From the NCBI GenBank assembly GCA_023634235.1, contig JAMKCF010000039.1, forward strand, positions 1,054,001 through 1,118,000: a DNA stretch of 64,000 nt, in the 5' to 3' direction. Shown here one piece after another: positions 1 through 12,830 of this stretch. A program made the translations under genes and the position numbers. The DNA comes from Pisaster brevispinus (Eukaryota; Echinodermata; Asteroidea; Forcipulatida; Asteriidae). The notes beneath the pieces are model-generated. The model saw nothing but the letters and a program-made list of their open reading frames with translations, was not told where the DNA came from and searched no databases. Position 1 is the first letter of the stretch, and each line of letters begins with the position of its first letter.

Positions 1-113
1 GGCGATTTTCGGCGATCACTTTTCGCGGACACCTCCCCCGACGGTGCTGGTTGGAATTTGAAGGCCGCAACCATTTTATTCCATGAATTATTGAGGTTTT
101 TTGGTCAACAAAG

Positions 114-427
114 ATGGCGTCACTTTTTGGTAGAAAGCTCCTAATTGCCCAGGTTTTGGGATTTGGCCATGTCCCCACACAGAAAAGGTCTTCAGGGAAG
201 TCTAGTCTAGAACGCTGCACCGTCAAATCGCACTTTTTTTTTCGACCCCAAAAACCAAAATGGCGACAGGGTACTACCTGTCAAATATTCCCAAAATTCG
301 ACCCCCGGTAACATGGCGATTTTCGGCGATCACTTTTCGCGGACACCTCCCCCGACGGTGCTGGTTGGAATTTGAAGGCCGCAACCATTTTATTCCATGA
401 ATTATTGAGGTTTTTTGGGCAACAAAG
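114..427 (+). repeat. Reference monomer, family A, with internal map
   Basis: This copy shows the unit's parts. ATGGCG occurs three times (114, 260, 313). An internal degenerate direct repeat runs from about 221 to 266 and again from 279 to 319; both halves hold YGTCAAAT, then TTCGACCCC (241 and 297), then ATGGCGA (260 and 313). Between them lies an inverted repeat, GACAGG at 265-270 and CCTGTC at 277-282 with a 6-base loop. CACTTTT recurs at 121, 231, 331 and, in the next unit, 435, a spacing near one third of the monomer. This suggests that the unit grew from shorter repeats. Confidence 0.85.
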
Positions 428-741
428 ATGGCGTCACTTTTTGCTAGAAAGCTCCTAATTGCCCAGGTTTTGGGATTTGGCCATGTCCCCACACAGAAAA
501 GGTCTTCAGGGAAGTCTAGTCTAGAACGCTGCACCGTCAAATCGCACTTTTGTTTTCGACCCCAAAAATCAAAATGGCGACAGGGTACTACCTGTCAAAT
601 ATTCCCAAAATTCGACCCCCGGTAACATGGCGATTTTCGGCGATCACTTTTCGCGGACACCTCCCCCGACGGTGCTGTTTGGAATTTGAAGGCCGCAACC
701 ATTTTATTCCATGAATTATTGAGGTTTTTTGGGCAACAAAG

Positions 742-3700
742 ATGGCGTCACTTTTTGGTAGAAAGCTTCTAATTGCCCAGGTTTTGGGATTTGGCCATGT
801 CCCCACACAGAAAAGGTCTTCAGGGAAGTCAAGTCTAGAACGCTGCACCGTCAAATCGCACTTTTGTTTTCTACCCCAAAAATCAAAATGGCGACAGGGT
901 ACTACCTGTCAAATATTCCCAAAATTCGACCCCCGGTAACATGGCGATTTTCGGCGATCACTTTTCGCGGACACCTCCCCCGACGGTGCTGGTTGGAATT
1001 TGAAGGCCGCAACCATTTTATTCCATGAATTCTTGAGTTTTTTTGGGCAACAAAGATGGCGTCACTTTTTGGTAGAAAGCTCCTAATTGCCCTGGTTTGG
1101 GGATTTGGCCATGTCCCCACACAGAAAAGGTCTTCAGGGAAGTCTAGTCTAGAACGCTGCACCGTCAAATCGCACTTTTGTTTTCGACCCCAAAAATCAA
1201 AATGGCGACAGGGTACTACCTGTCAAATATTCCCAAAATTCGACCCCCGGTAACATGGCGATTTTCGGCGATCACTTTTCGCAGACACCTCCCCCGACGG
1301 TGCTGGTTGGAATTTGAAGGCCGCAACCATTTTATTCCATGAATTATTGAGGTTTTTTGGGCAACAAAGATGGCGTCACTTTTTGGTAGAAAGCTCCTAA
1401 TTGCCCAGGTTTTGGGATTTGGCCATGTCCCCACACAGAAAAGGTCTTCAGGGAAGTCTAGTCTAGAACGCTGCACCGTCAAATCGCACTTTTGTTTTCG
1501 ACCCCAAAAATCAAAATGGCGACCTGTCAAATATTCCCAAAATTCGACCCCAGGTAACATGGCGATTTTCGGCGATCACTTTTCGCGGACACCTCCCCCG
1601 ACGGTGCTGGTTGGAATTTGAAGGCCGCAACCATTTTATTCCATTAATTATTGAGGTTTTTTGGGCAACAAAGATGGCGTCACTTTTTGGTATAAAGCTC
1701 CTAATTGCCCAGGTTTTGGGATTTGGCCATGTCCCCACACAGAAAAGGTCTTCAGGGAAGTCTAGTCTAGAACGCTGCACCGTCAAATCGCACTTTTGTT
1801 TTCGACCCCAAAAATCAAAATGGCGACAGGGTACTACCTGTCAAATATTCCCAAAATTCGACCCCCGGTAACATGGCGATTTTCGGCGATCACTTTTCGC
1901 GGACACCTCCCCCGACGGTGCTGGTTGGAATTTGAAGGCCGCAACCATTTTATTCCATGAATTATTGAGGTTTTTTGGGCAACACAGATGGCGTCACTTT
2001 TTGGTAGAAAGCTCCTAATTGCCCAGGTTTGGGGATTTGGCCATGTCCCCACACAGAAAAGGTCTTCAGGGAAGTCTAGTCTAGAACGCTGCACCGTCAA
2101 ATCGCACTTTTGTTTTCGACCCCAAAAATCAAAATGGCGACAGGGTACTACCTGTCAAATATTCCCTAAATTCGACCCCCGGTAACATGGCGATTTTCGG
2201 CGATCACTTTTCGCGGACACCTCCCCCGACGGTGCTGGTTGGAATTTGAAGGCCGCAACCATTTTATTCCATGAATTATTGAGGTTTTTTGGGCAACAAA
2301 GATGGCGTCACTTTTTGGTAGAAAGCTCCTAATTGCCCAGGTTTTGGGATTTGGCCATGTCCCCACACAGAAAAGGTCTTCAGGAAAGTCTAGTCTAGAA
2401 CGCTGCACCGTCAAATCGCACTTTTGTTTTCGACCCCAAAAATCAAAATGGCGACAGGGTACTACCTGTCAAATATTCCCAAAATTCGACCCCCGGTAAC
2501 ATGGCGATTTTCGGCGATCAATTTTCGCGGACACCTCCCCCGACGGTGCTGGTTGGAATTTGAAGGCCGCAACCATTTTATTCCATGAATTATTGAGGTT
2601 TTTGGGGCAACAAAGATGGCGTCACTTTTTGGTAGAAAGCTCCTAATTGCCCAGGTTTTGGGATTTGGCCATGTCCCCACACAGAAAAGGTCTTCAGGGA
2701 AGTCAAATCTAGAACGCTGCACCGTCAAATCGCACTTTTGTTTTCGACCCCAAAAATCAAAATGGCGACCTGTCAAATATTCCCAAAATTCGACCCCCGG
2801 TAACATGGCGATTTTCGGCGATCACTTTTCGCGGACTTCTCCCCCGACGGTGCTGGTTGGAATTTGAAGGCCGCAACCATTTTATTCCATGAATTATTGA
2901 GGTTTTTTGGGCAACAAAGATGGCGTCACTTTTTGGTAGAAAGCTCCTAATTGCCCAGGTTTTGGGATTTGGCCATGTCCCCACACAGAAAAGGTCTTCA
3001 GGGAAGTCTAGTCTAGAACGTTGCACCGTCAAATCGCACTTTTGTTTTCGACCCCAAAAATCAAAATGGCGACAGGGTACTACCTGTCAAATATTCCCAA
3101 AATTCGACCCACGGTAACATGGCGATTTTCGGCGATCACTTTTCGCGGACACCTCCCCCGACGGTGCTGGTTGGAATTTGAAGGCCGCAACCATTTTATT
3201 CCATGAATTATTGAGGTTTTTTGGGCAACAAAGATGGCGTCACTTCTTGGTAGAAAGCTCCTAATTGCCCAGGTTTTGGGATTTGGCCATGTCCCCACAC
3301 AGAAAAGGTATTCAGGGAAGTCTAGTCTAGAACGCTGCACCGTCAAATCGCACTTTTGTTTTCGACCCCAAAAATCAAAATGGCGACAGGGTACTACCTG
3401 TCAAATATTCCCAAAATTCGACCCCCGGTAACATGGCGATTTTCGGCGATCACTTTTCGCGGACACCTCCCACGACGGTGCTGGTTCGAATTTGAAGGCC
3501 GCAACCATTTTATTCCATGAATTATTGAGGTTTTTTGGGCAACAAAGATGGCGTCACTTTTTGGTAGAAAGCTCCTAATTGCCCGGGTTTTGGGATTTGA
3601 CCATGTCCCCACACAGAAAAGGTCTTCAGGGAAGTCTAGTCTAGAACGCTGCACCGTCAAATCGCACTTTTGTTTTCGACCCCAAAAATCAAAATGGCGA

Positions 3701-6700
3701 CAGGGTACTACCTGTCAAATATTCCCAAAATTCGACCCCCGGTAACATGGCGATTTTCGGCGATCACTTTTCGCGGACACCTCCCCCGACGGTGCTGGTT
3801 GGAATTTGAAGGCCGCAACCATTTTATTCCATGAATTATTGAGGTTTTTTGGGCAACAAAGATGGCGTCACTTTTTGGTAGAAAGCTCCTAATTGCCCAG
3901 GTTTTGGGATTTGGCCATGTCCCCACACAGAAAAGGTGTTTAGGGAAGTCTAGTCTAGAACGCTGCGCCGTCAAATCGCACTTTTGTTTTCGACCCCAAA
4001 AATCAAAATGGCGACAGGGTACTACCTGTCAAATATTCCCAAAATTCGACCCCCGGTAACATGGCGATTTTCGGCGATCACTTTTCGCGGACACCTCCCC
4101 CGACGGTGCTGGTTGGAATTTGAAGGCCGCAACCATTTTATTCCATGAATTATTGAGGTTTTTTGGGCAACAAAGATGGCGTCACTTTTTGGTAGAAAGC
4201 TTCTAATTGCCCAGGTTTTGGGATTTGGCCATGTCCCCACACAGAAAAGGTCTTCAGGGAAGTCAAGTCTAGAACGCTGCACCGTCAAATCGCACTTTTG
4301 TTTTCTACCCCAAAAATCAAAATGGCGACAGGGTACTACCTGTCAAATATTCCCAAAATTCGACCCCCGGTAACATGGCGATTTTCGGCGATCACTTTTC
4401 GCGGACACCTCCCCCGACGGTGCTGGTTGGAATTTGAAGGCCGCAACCATTTTATTCCATGAATTCTTGAGTTTTTTTGGGCAACAAAGATGGCGTCACT
4501 TTTTGGTAGAAAGCTCCTAATTGCCCAGGTTTGGGGATTTGGCCATGTCCCCACACAGAAAAGGTCTTCAGGGAAGTCTAGTCTAGAACGCTGCACCGTC
4601 AAATCGCACTTTTGTTTTCGACCCCAAAAATCAAAATGGCGACAGGGTACTACCTGTCAAATATTCCCAAAATTCGACCCCCGGTAACATGGCGATTTTC
4701 GGCGATCACTTTTCGCGGACACCTCCCCCGACGGTGCTGGTTGGAATTTGAAGGCCGCAACCATTTTATTCCATGAATTATTGAGGTTTTTTGGGCAACA
4801 AAGATGGCGTCACTTTTTGGTAGAAAGCTCCTAATTGCCCAGGTTTTGGGATTTGGCCATGTCCCCACACAGAAAAGGTCTTCAGGGAAGTCTAGTCTAG
4901 AACGCTGCACCGTCAAATCGCACTTTTGTTTTCGACCCCAAAAATCAAAATGGCGACCTGTCAAATATTCCCAAAATTCGAACCCCGGTAACATGGCGAT
5001 TTTCGGCGATCACTTTTCGCGGACACCTCCCCCGACGGTGCTGGTTGGAATTTGAAGGCCGCAACCATTTTATTCCATGAATTATTGAGGTTTTTTGGGC
5101 AACAAAGATGGCGTCACTTTTTGGTAGAAAGCTCCTAATTGCCCAGGTTTTGGGATTTGGCCATGTCCCCACACAGAAAAGGTCTTCAGGGAAGTCTAGT
5201 CTAGAACGCTGCACCGTCAAATCGCACTTTTGTTTTCGACCCCAAAAATCAAAATGGCGACAGGGTACTACCTGTCAAATATTCCCAAAATTCGACCCCC
5301 GGTAACATGGCGATTTTCGGCGATCACTTTTCGCGGACACCTCCCCCGACGATGCTGGTTGGAATTTGAAGGCCGCAACCATTTTATTCCATGAATTATT
5401 GAGGTTTTTTGGGCAACAAAGATGGCGTCACTTTTTGGTAGAAAGCTCCTAATTGCCCAGGTTTTGGGATTTGGCCATGTCCCCACACAGAAAAGGTCTT
5501 CAGGGAAGTCTAGTCTAGAACGCTGCACCGTCAAATCGCACTTTTGTTTTCGACCCCAAAAATCAAAATGGCGACAGGGTACTACCTGTCAAATATTCCC
5601 AAAATTCGACCCCCGGTAACATGGCGATTTTCGGCGATCACTTTTCGCGGACACCTCCCCCGACGGTGCTGGTTGGAATTTGAAGGCCGCAACCATTTTA
5701 TTCCATGAATTATTGAGGTTTTTTGGGCAACAAAGATGGCGTCACTTTTTGGTAGAAAGCTCCTAATTGCCCAGGTTTTGGGATTTGGCCATGTCCCCAC
5801 ACAGAAAAGGTCTTCAGGGAAGTCTAGTCTAGAACGCTGCACCGTCAAATCGCACTTTTGTTTTCGACCCCAAAAATCAAAATGGCGACAGGGTACTACC
5901 TGTCAAATATTCCCAAAATTCGACCCCCGGTAACATGGCGATTTTCGGCGATCACTTTTCGCGGACACCTCCCCCGACGGTGCTGGTTGGAATTTGAAGG
6001 CCGCAACCATTTTATTCCATGAATTATTGAGGTTTTTTGGGCAACAAAGATGGCGTCACTTTTTGGTAGAAAGCTCCTAATTGCCCAGGTTTTGGGATTT
6101 GGCCATGTCCCCACACAGAAAAGGTCTTCAGGGAAGTCAAGTCTAGAACGCTGCACCGTCAAATCGCACTTTTGTTTTCGACCCCAAAAATCAAAATGGC
6201 GACAGGGTACTACCTGTCAAATATTCCCAAAATTCGACCCCCGGTAACATGGCGATTTTCGGCGATCACTTTTCGCGGACACCTCCCCCGACGGTGCTGG
6301 TTGGAATTTGAAGGCCGCAACCATTTTATTCCATGAATTATTGAGGTTTTTTGGGCAACAAAGATGGCGTCACTTTTTGGTAGAAAGCTCCTAATTGCCC
6401 AGGTTTTGGGATTTGGCCATGTCCCCACACAGAAAAGGTCTTCAGGGAAGTCTAGTCTAGAACGCTGCACCGTCAAATCGCACTTTTGTTTTCGACCCCA
6501 AAAATCAAAATGGCGACAGGGTACTACCTGTCAAATATTCCCAAAATTCGACCCCCGGTAACATGGCGATTTTCGGCGATCACTTTTCGCGGACTTCTCC
6601 CCCGACGGTGCTGGTTGGAATTTGAAGGCCGCAACCATTTTATTCCATGAATTATTGAGGTTTTTTGGGCAACAAAGATGGCGTCACTTTTTGGTAGAAA

Positions 6701-6980
6701 GCTCCTAATTGCCCAGGTTTTGGGATTTGGCCATGTCCCCACACAGAAAAGGTCTTCAGGGAAGTCTAGTCTAGAACGTTGCACCGTCAAATCGCACTTT
6801 TGTTTTCGACCCCAAAAATCAAAATGGCGACAGGGTACTACCTGTCAAATATTCCCAAAATTCGACCCACGGTAACATGGCGATTTTCGGCGATCACTTT
6901 TCGCGGACACCTCCCCCGACGGTGCTGGTTGGAATTTGAAGGCCGCAACCATTTTATTCCATGAATTATTGAGGTTTTTT
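742..6980 (+). repeat. Higher-order periodicity within family A (3,434 and 3,758 bp)
   Basis: Rare variants recur at fixed distances. The run of monomers from 742 (TTTTCTACCCC, then GAATTCTTGAG, then the 304-bp copy at 1370) reappears from 4176 to 4804, an offset of 3,434 bp (eleven units minus two 10-base losses). A second run (GGACTTCTCCCCC near 2834, GAACGTTGC near 3016, GACCCACGG near 3107) reappears near 6591, 6774 and 6865, an offset of about 3,758 bp (twelve units minus 10). The block was therefore enlarged by copying multi-monomer segments. Confidence 0.8.
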
Positions 6981-6991
6981 GGGCAACAAAG

Positions 6992-7305
6992 ATGGCGTCA
7001 CTTTTTGGTAGAAAGCTCCTAATTGCCCAGGTTTTGGTATTTGGCCATGTCCCCACACAGAAAAGGTCTTCGGGGAAGTCTAGTCTAGAATGCTGCACCG
7101 TCAAATCGCACTTTTATTTTCGACCCCAAAATTCAAAATGGCGACAGGGTACTACCTGTCAATTATTCCAAAAATTCGACCCCCGGTAACATGCCGATTT
7201 TTTGCGATCACTTTTTCCGGACACCTCCCCCGACGGTGCTGGTTCGAATTTGAAGACCGCAACGATTTTATTCCATGAATTATTGAGGTTTTTTGGGCAA
7301 CAAAG
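6992..7305 (+). repeat. Hybrid monomer at the A/B family junction
   Basis: The left part of this monomer matches family A. From about 7,085 it carries family B states (AATGCTGC, CTTTTATTTTCG, CAATTATTCC, ATGCCGATTT), then briefly A-type again (CCTCCCCCGACGG near 7,226), then B (TTCGAATTTGAAGACCGC). The change of family is thus a mosaic completed within one unit, as expected from recombination between A and B arrays followed by conversion. Confidence 0.8.
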
Positions 7306-8439
7306 ATGGCGTCACTTTTTGGTAGAAAGCTCCTAATTGCCCAGGTTTTGGGATTTGGCCATGTCCCCACACAGAAAAGGTCTTCGAAGAAATCTAGTCT
7401 AGAATGCTGCACCGTCAAATCGCACTTTTATTTTCGACCCCTAAATTCAAAATGCCGACAGGGTACTACCTGTCAATTATTCCAAAAATTCGACCCCCGG
7501 TAACATGCCGATTTTTGGCGATCACTTTTTGCGGACACCTCCGCCGATGGTGCTGGTTCGAATTTGAAGACCGCAACGATTTTATTCCATGAATTATTGA
7601 GGCTTTTTGGGCAACAAAGATGGCGTCACTTTTTGGTAGAAAGCTCCTAATTGCCCAGGTTTTGGGATTTGGCCATGTCCCCACACAGAAAAGGTCTTCA
7701 GGGAAGTCTGGTCTAGAGTGCTGCACCGCCAAATCGCACTTTTATTTTCGACCCCAAAATTCAAAATGGCGACAGGGTACTACCTGTCAATTATTCCAAA
7801 AATTCGACCCCCGGTAACATGCCGATTTTTGGCGATCACTTTTTGCGGACACCTCCGCCGATGGTGCTGGTTCGAATTTGAAGACAGCAACGATTTTATT
7901 CCATGAATTATTGAGGTTTTTTGGGCAACAAAGATGGCGTCACTTTTTGGTAGAAAGTTCCTAATTGCCCAGGTTTTGGGATTTGGCCATGTCCCCACAC
8001 AGAAAAGGTCTTCAGGGAAGTCTGGTCTAGAGTGCTGCACCGTCAAATCGCACTTTTATTTTCGACCCCTAAATTCAAAATGGCGACAGGGTACTACCTG
8101 TCAATTATTCCAAAAATTCGACCCCCGGTAACATGCCTATTTTTGGCGATCACTTTTTGCGGACACCTCCGCCGATGGTGCTGGTTCGAATTTGAAGACC
8201 GCAACGATTTTATTCCATGAATTATTGAGGTTTTTTGGGCAACAAAGATGGCGTCACTTTTTGGTAGAAAGCTCTTAATTGCCCAGGTTTTGGGATTTGG
8301 CCATGTCCCCACACAGAAAAGGTCTTCAGGGAAGTCTAGTCTAGAATGCTGCACCGTCAAATCGCACTTTTATTTTCGACCCCAAAATTCAAAATGGCGA
8401 CAGGGTACTACCTGTCAATTATTCCAAGAATTCGACCCC

Positions 8440-11400
8440 CGGTAACATGCCGATTTTTGGCGATCACTTTTTGCGAACACCTCCGCCGATGGTGCTGGGT
8501 CGAATTTGAAGACCGCAACGATTTTATTCCATGAATTATTGAGGTTTTTTGGGCAACAAAGATGGCGTCACTTTTTGGTAGAAAGCTCCTAATTGCCCAG
8601 GTTTTGGGATTTGGCCATGTCCCCACACAGAAAAGGTCTTCAGGGAAGTCTAGTCTTGAGTGCTGCACCGTCAAATCGCACTTTTATTTTCGACCCAAAA
8701 TTCAAAATGGCGACAGGGTACTACCTGTCAATTGTTCCAAAAATTCGACCCTCGGTAACATGCCGATTTTTGGCGATCACTTTTTGCGGACACCTCCGCC
8801 GATGGTGCTGGTTCGAATTTGAAGACCGCAACGATTTTATTCCATGAATTATTGAGGTTTTTTGGGCAACAAAAATGGCGTCACTTTTTTGTAGAGAGCT
8901 CCTAATTGCCCAGGTTTTGGGTTTCGGCCATGTCCCCACACAGAAAAGGTTTCCAGGGGAGTCTAGTGTAGAATGCTGCACCGTCAAATCGCACTTTTAT
9001 TTTCGACTCCAAAATTCAAAATGGCGACAGGGTACTACCTGTCAATTGTTCCAAAAATTCGACCCTCGGTAACATGCCGATTTTTGGCGATCACTTTTTG
9101 CGGACACCTCCGCCGATGGTGCTGGTTCGAATTTGAAGACCGCAACGATTTTATTCCATGAATTATTGAGGTTTTTTGGGCAACAAAAATGGCGTCACTT
9201 TTTTGTAGAGAGCTCCTAATTGCCCAGGTTTTGGGTTTCGGCCATGTCCCCACACTGAAAAGGTTTCCAGGGGAGTCTAGTCTAGAATGCTGCACCGTCA
9301 AATCGCACTTTTATTTTCGACCCCAAAATTCAAAATGGCGACAGGGTACTACCTGTCAATTATTCCAAAAATTCGACCCCCGGTAACATGCCGATTTTTG
9401 GCGATCACTTTTTGCGGACACCTCCGCCGATGGTGCTGGTTCGAATTTGAAGACCGCAACGATTTTATTCCATGAATTATTGAGGTTTTTTGGGCAACAA
9501 AGATGGCGTCACTTTTTTGTAGAAAGCTCCTGATTGCCCAGGTTTTGGGATTTGGCCATGTCCCCACACAGAAAAGGTCTCCAGGGAAGTCTAGTCTAGA
9601 ATGCTGCACCGTCAAATCGCACTTTTATTTTCGACCCCAAAATTCAAAATGGCGACAGGGTCAATTATTCCAAAAGATCGACCCCCGGTAACATGCCGAT
9701 TTTTGGCGATCACTTTTTGCGGACACCTCCGCCGATGGTGCTGATTCGAATTTGAACGCCGCAACGATTTTATTCCATGAATTATTGAGGTTTTTTGGGC
9801 AACAAAGATGGCGTCACTTTTTGGTAGAAAGCTCCTAATTGCCCAGGTTTGGGGATTTGGCCATGTCCCCACACAGAAAAAGGCCTTCAGGGAAGTCTAG
9901 TCTAGAATGCTGCACCGTCAAATCGCACTTTTATTTTCGACCACAAAATTCAAAATGGCGACAGGGTACTACCTGTCAATTATTCCAAAAATTCGACCCT
10001 CGGTAACATGCCGATTTTTGGCGATCACTTTTTGCGGACACCTCCGCCGACGGTGCTGGTTGAAATTTGAAGACCGCAACGATTTTATTCCATGAATTAT
10101 TGAGATTTTTTGGGCAACAAAGTTGGCGTCACATTTTGGTAGAAAGCTCCTAATTGCCCAGGTTTTGGGATTTTGCCATGTCCCCACACAGAAAAGGTCT
10201 TCAGGGAAGTCTAGTCTAGAATGCTGCACCGTCAAATCGCACTTTTATTTTCGACCCCAAAATTCAAAATGGCGACAAGGTACTACCTGTCAATTATTCC
10301 AAAAATTCGACCCCCGGTAACATGGCGATTTTTGGCGATCACTTTTTGCGGACACCTCCGCCGATGGTGCTGGTTCGAATTTGAAGACCGCAACGATTTT
10401 ATTCCATTAATTATTGAGGTTTTTGGGCAACAAAAATGGCGTCACTTTTTGGTAGAGAGCTCCTAATTGCCCAGGTTTTGGGTTTCGGCCATGTCCCCAC
10501 ACAGAAAGGTTCTCCAGGGGAGTCTAGTCTAGAATGCTGCACCGTCAAATCGCACTTTTATTTTCGACCACAAAATTCAAAATGGCGACAGGGTACTACC
10601 TGTCAATTATTCCAAAAATTCGACCCCCGGTAACATGCCGATTTTTGGCGATCACTTTTTGCGGACACCTCCGCCGATGGTGCTGGTTCGAATTTGAAGG
10701 CCGCAACCATTTTATTCCATGAATTATTGAGGTTTTTTGGGCAACAAAGATGGCGTCACTTTTTGGTAGAAAGCTCCTAATTGCCCAGGTTTTGGGATTT
10801 AGCCATGTCCCCACACAGAAAAGGTCTTCAGGGAAGTCTAGTCTAGAATGCTGCACCGTCAACTCGCACTTTTATTTTCGACCCGAAAATTCAAAATGCC
10901 GACAGGGTACTACCTGTCAATTATTCCAAAAATTCGACCCCCGGTAACATGCCGATTTTTGGCGATCACTTTTTGCGAACACCTCCGCCGATGGTGCTGG
11001 GTCGAATTTGAAGACCGCAACGATTTTATTCCATGAATTATTGAGGTTTTTTGGGCAACAAAGATGGCGTCACTTTTTGGTAGAAAGCTCCTAATTGCCC
11101 AGGTTTTGGGATTTGGCCATGTCCCCACACAGAAAAGGTCTTCAGGGAAGTCTAGTCTTGAGTGCTGCACCGTCAAATCGCACTTTTATTTTCGACCCAA
11201 AATTCAAAATGGCGACAGGGTACTACCTGTCAATTGTTCCAAAAATTCGACCCTCGGTAACATGCCGATTTTTGGCGATCACTTTTTGCGGACACCTCCG
11301 CCGATGGTGCTGGTTCGAATTTGAAGACCGCAACGATTTTATTCCATGAATTATTGAGGTTTTTTGGGCAACAAAAATGGCGTCACTTTTTTGTAGAGAG

Positions 11401-11990
11401 CTCCTAATTGCCCAGGTTTTGGGTTTCGGCCATGTCCCCACACAGAAAAGGTTTCCAGGGGAGTCTAGTGTAGAATGCTGCACCGTCAAATCGCACTTTT
11501 ATTTTCGACCCCAAAATTCAAAATGGCGACAGGGTACTACCTGTCAATTGTTCCAAAAATTCGACCCTCGGTAACATGCCGATTTTTGGCGATCACTTTT
11601 TGCGGACACCTCCGCCGATGGTGCTGGTTCGAATTTGAAGACCGCAACGATTTTATTCCATGAATTATTGAGGTTTTTTGGGCAACAAAAATGGCGTCAC
11701 TTTTTTGTAGAGAGCTCCTAATTGCCCAGGTTTTGGGTTTCGGCCATGTCCCCACACTGAAAAGGTTTCCAGGGGAGTCTAGTCTAGAATGCTGCACCGT
11801 CAAATCGCACTTTTATTTTCGACCCCAAAATTCAAAATGGCGACAGGGTACTACCTGTCAATTATTCCAAAAATTCGACCCCCGGTAACATGCCGATTTT
11901 TGGCGATCACTTTTTGCGGACACCTCCGCCGATGGTGCTGGTTCGAATTTGAAGACCGCAACGATTTTATTCCATGAATTATTGAGGTTT
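8440..11990 (+). repeat. HOR block, two copies 2,502 bp apart
   Basis: About 1.05 kb at 8,440-9,490 is repeated at 10,942-11,990. Shared rare states include the single-base loss giving TTCGACCCAAAATTC (313-bp monomer), TTTTTTGTAGAGAGC, GGGTTTCGGCC, GTCTAGTGTAGAATG and CACACTGAAAAGG. Similarity fades on both sides, so only part of an eight-unit segment is still recognisable. Confidence 0.8.
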
Positions 11991-12830
11991 TTTGGGCAAC
12001 AAAGATGGCGTAACTTTTTGGTAGAAAGCTCCTGATTGCCCAGGTTTTGGGATTTGGCCATGTCCCCACACAGAAAAGGTCTTCAGGGAAGTCTAGTCTA
12101 GAATGCTGCACCGTCAAATCGCACTTTTATTTTCGACCCCAAAATTCAAAATGGCGACAAGGTACTACCTGTCAATTATTCCAAAAATTCGACCCCCGGT
12201 AACATGGCGATTTTTGGCGATCACTTTTTGCGGACACCTCCGCCGATGGTGCTGGTTCGAATTTGAAGACCGCAACGATTTTATTCCATTAATTATTGAG
12301 GTTTTTGGGCAACAAAAATGGCGTCACTTTTTGGTAGAGAGCTCCTAATTGCCCAGGTTTTGGGTTTCGGCCATGTCCCCACACAGAAAGGTTCTCCAGG
12401 GGAGTCTAGTCTAGAATGCTGCACCGTCAAATCGCACTTTTATTTTCGACCACAAAATTCAAAATGGCGACAGGGTACTACCTGTCAATTATTCCAAAAA
12501 TTCGACCCCCGGTAACATGCCGATTTTTGGCGATCACTTTTTGCGGACACCTCCGCCGATGGTGCTGGTTCGAATTTGAAGACCGCAACGATTTTATTCC
12601 ATGAATTATTGAGGTTTTTTGGGCAACAAAGATGGCGTCACTTTTTGGTAGAAAGCTCCTAATTGCCCAGGTTTTGGGATTTAGCCATGTCCCCACACAG
12701 AAAAGGTCTTCAGGGAAGTCTAGTCTAGAATGCTGCACCGTCAACTCGCACTTTTATTTTCGACCCGAAAATTCAAAATGCCGACAGGGTACAACCTGTC
12801 AATTATTCCAAAAATTCGACCCCCGGTAAC
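10200..12830 (+). repeat. HOR block, two copies 1,882 bp apart
   Basis: The segment at about 10,200-10,950 recurs at about 12,082-12,830 (six units minus two bases). Shared marks are GACAAGGTACTACC with ATGGCGATTTTTGG, a 313-bp monomer with GAGGTTTTTGGGC, CAGAAAGGTTCTCC, and GACCCGAAAATTC with ATGCCGACAGGG. One difference is that the first copy has an A-like patch GAAGGCCGCAACC near 10,697 where the second has the B state. Confidence 0.8.

Larger units (their letters stand above)
1..7085 (+). repeat. Satellite family A block
   Basis: About 22 monomers share fixed states not usual further right: GAACGCTGC, CTTTTGTTTTCG, CAAAAATCAAAATGG, GTCAAATATTCCC, ATGGCGATTTTCGG, CACTTTTCGCGG, CCTCCCCCGACGG and GAAGGCCGCAACC. 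Copies inside the block differ from each other by only a few bases. Three monomers (starting 1370, 2616, 4804) are 304 bp long because the same 10 bases were lost at the internal hairpin. Confidence 0.93.

Noticed and set aside
7243..7253. RNA polymerase III B box (GGTTCGAATTT in every family B unit), hence a tRNA-derived repeat
   Set aside because: The last two positions differ from GGTTCGAnnCC, there is no A box at a suitable distance upstream, and family A has GGTTGGAATTT. Probably chance.
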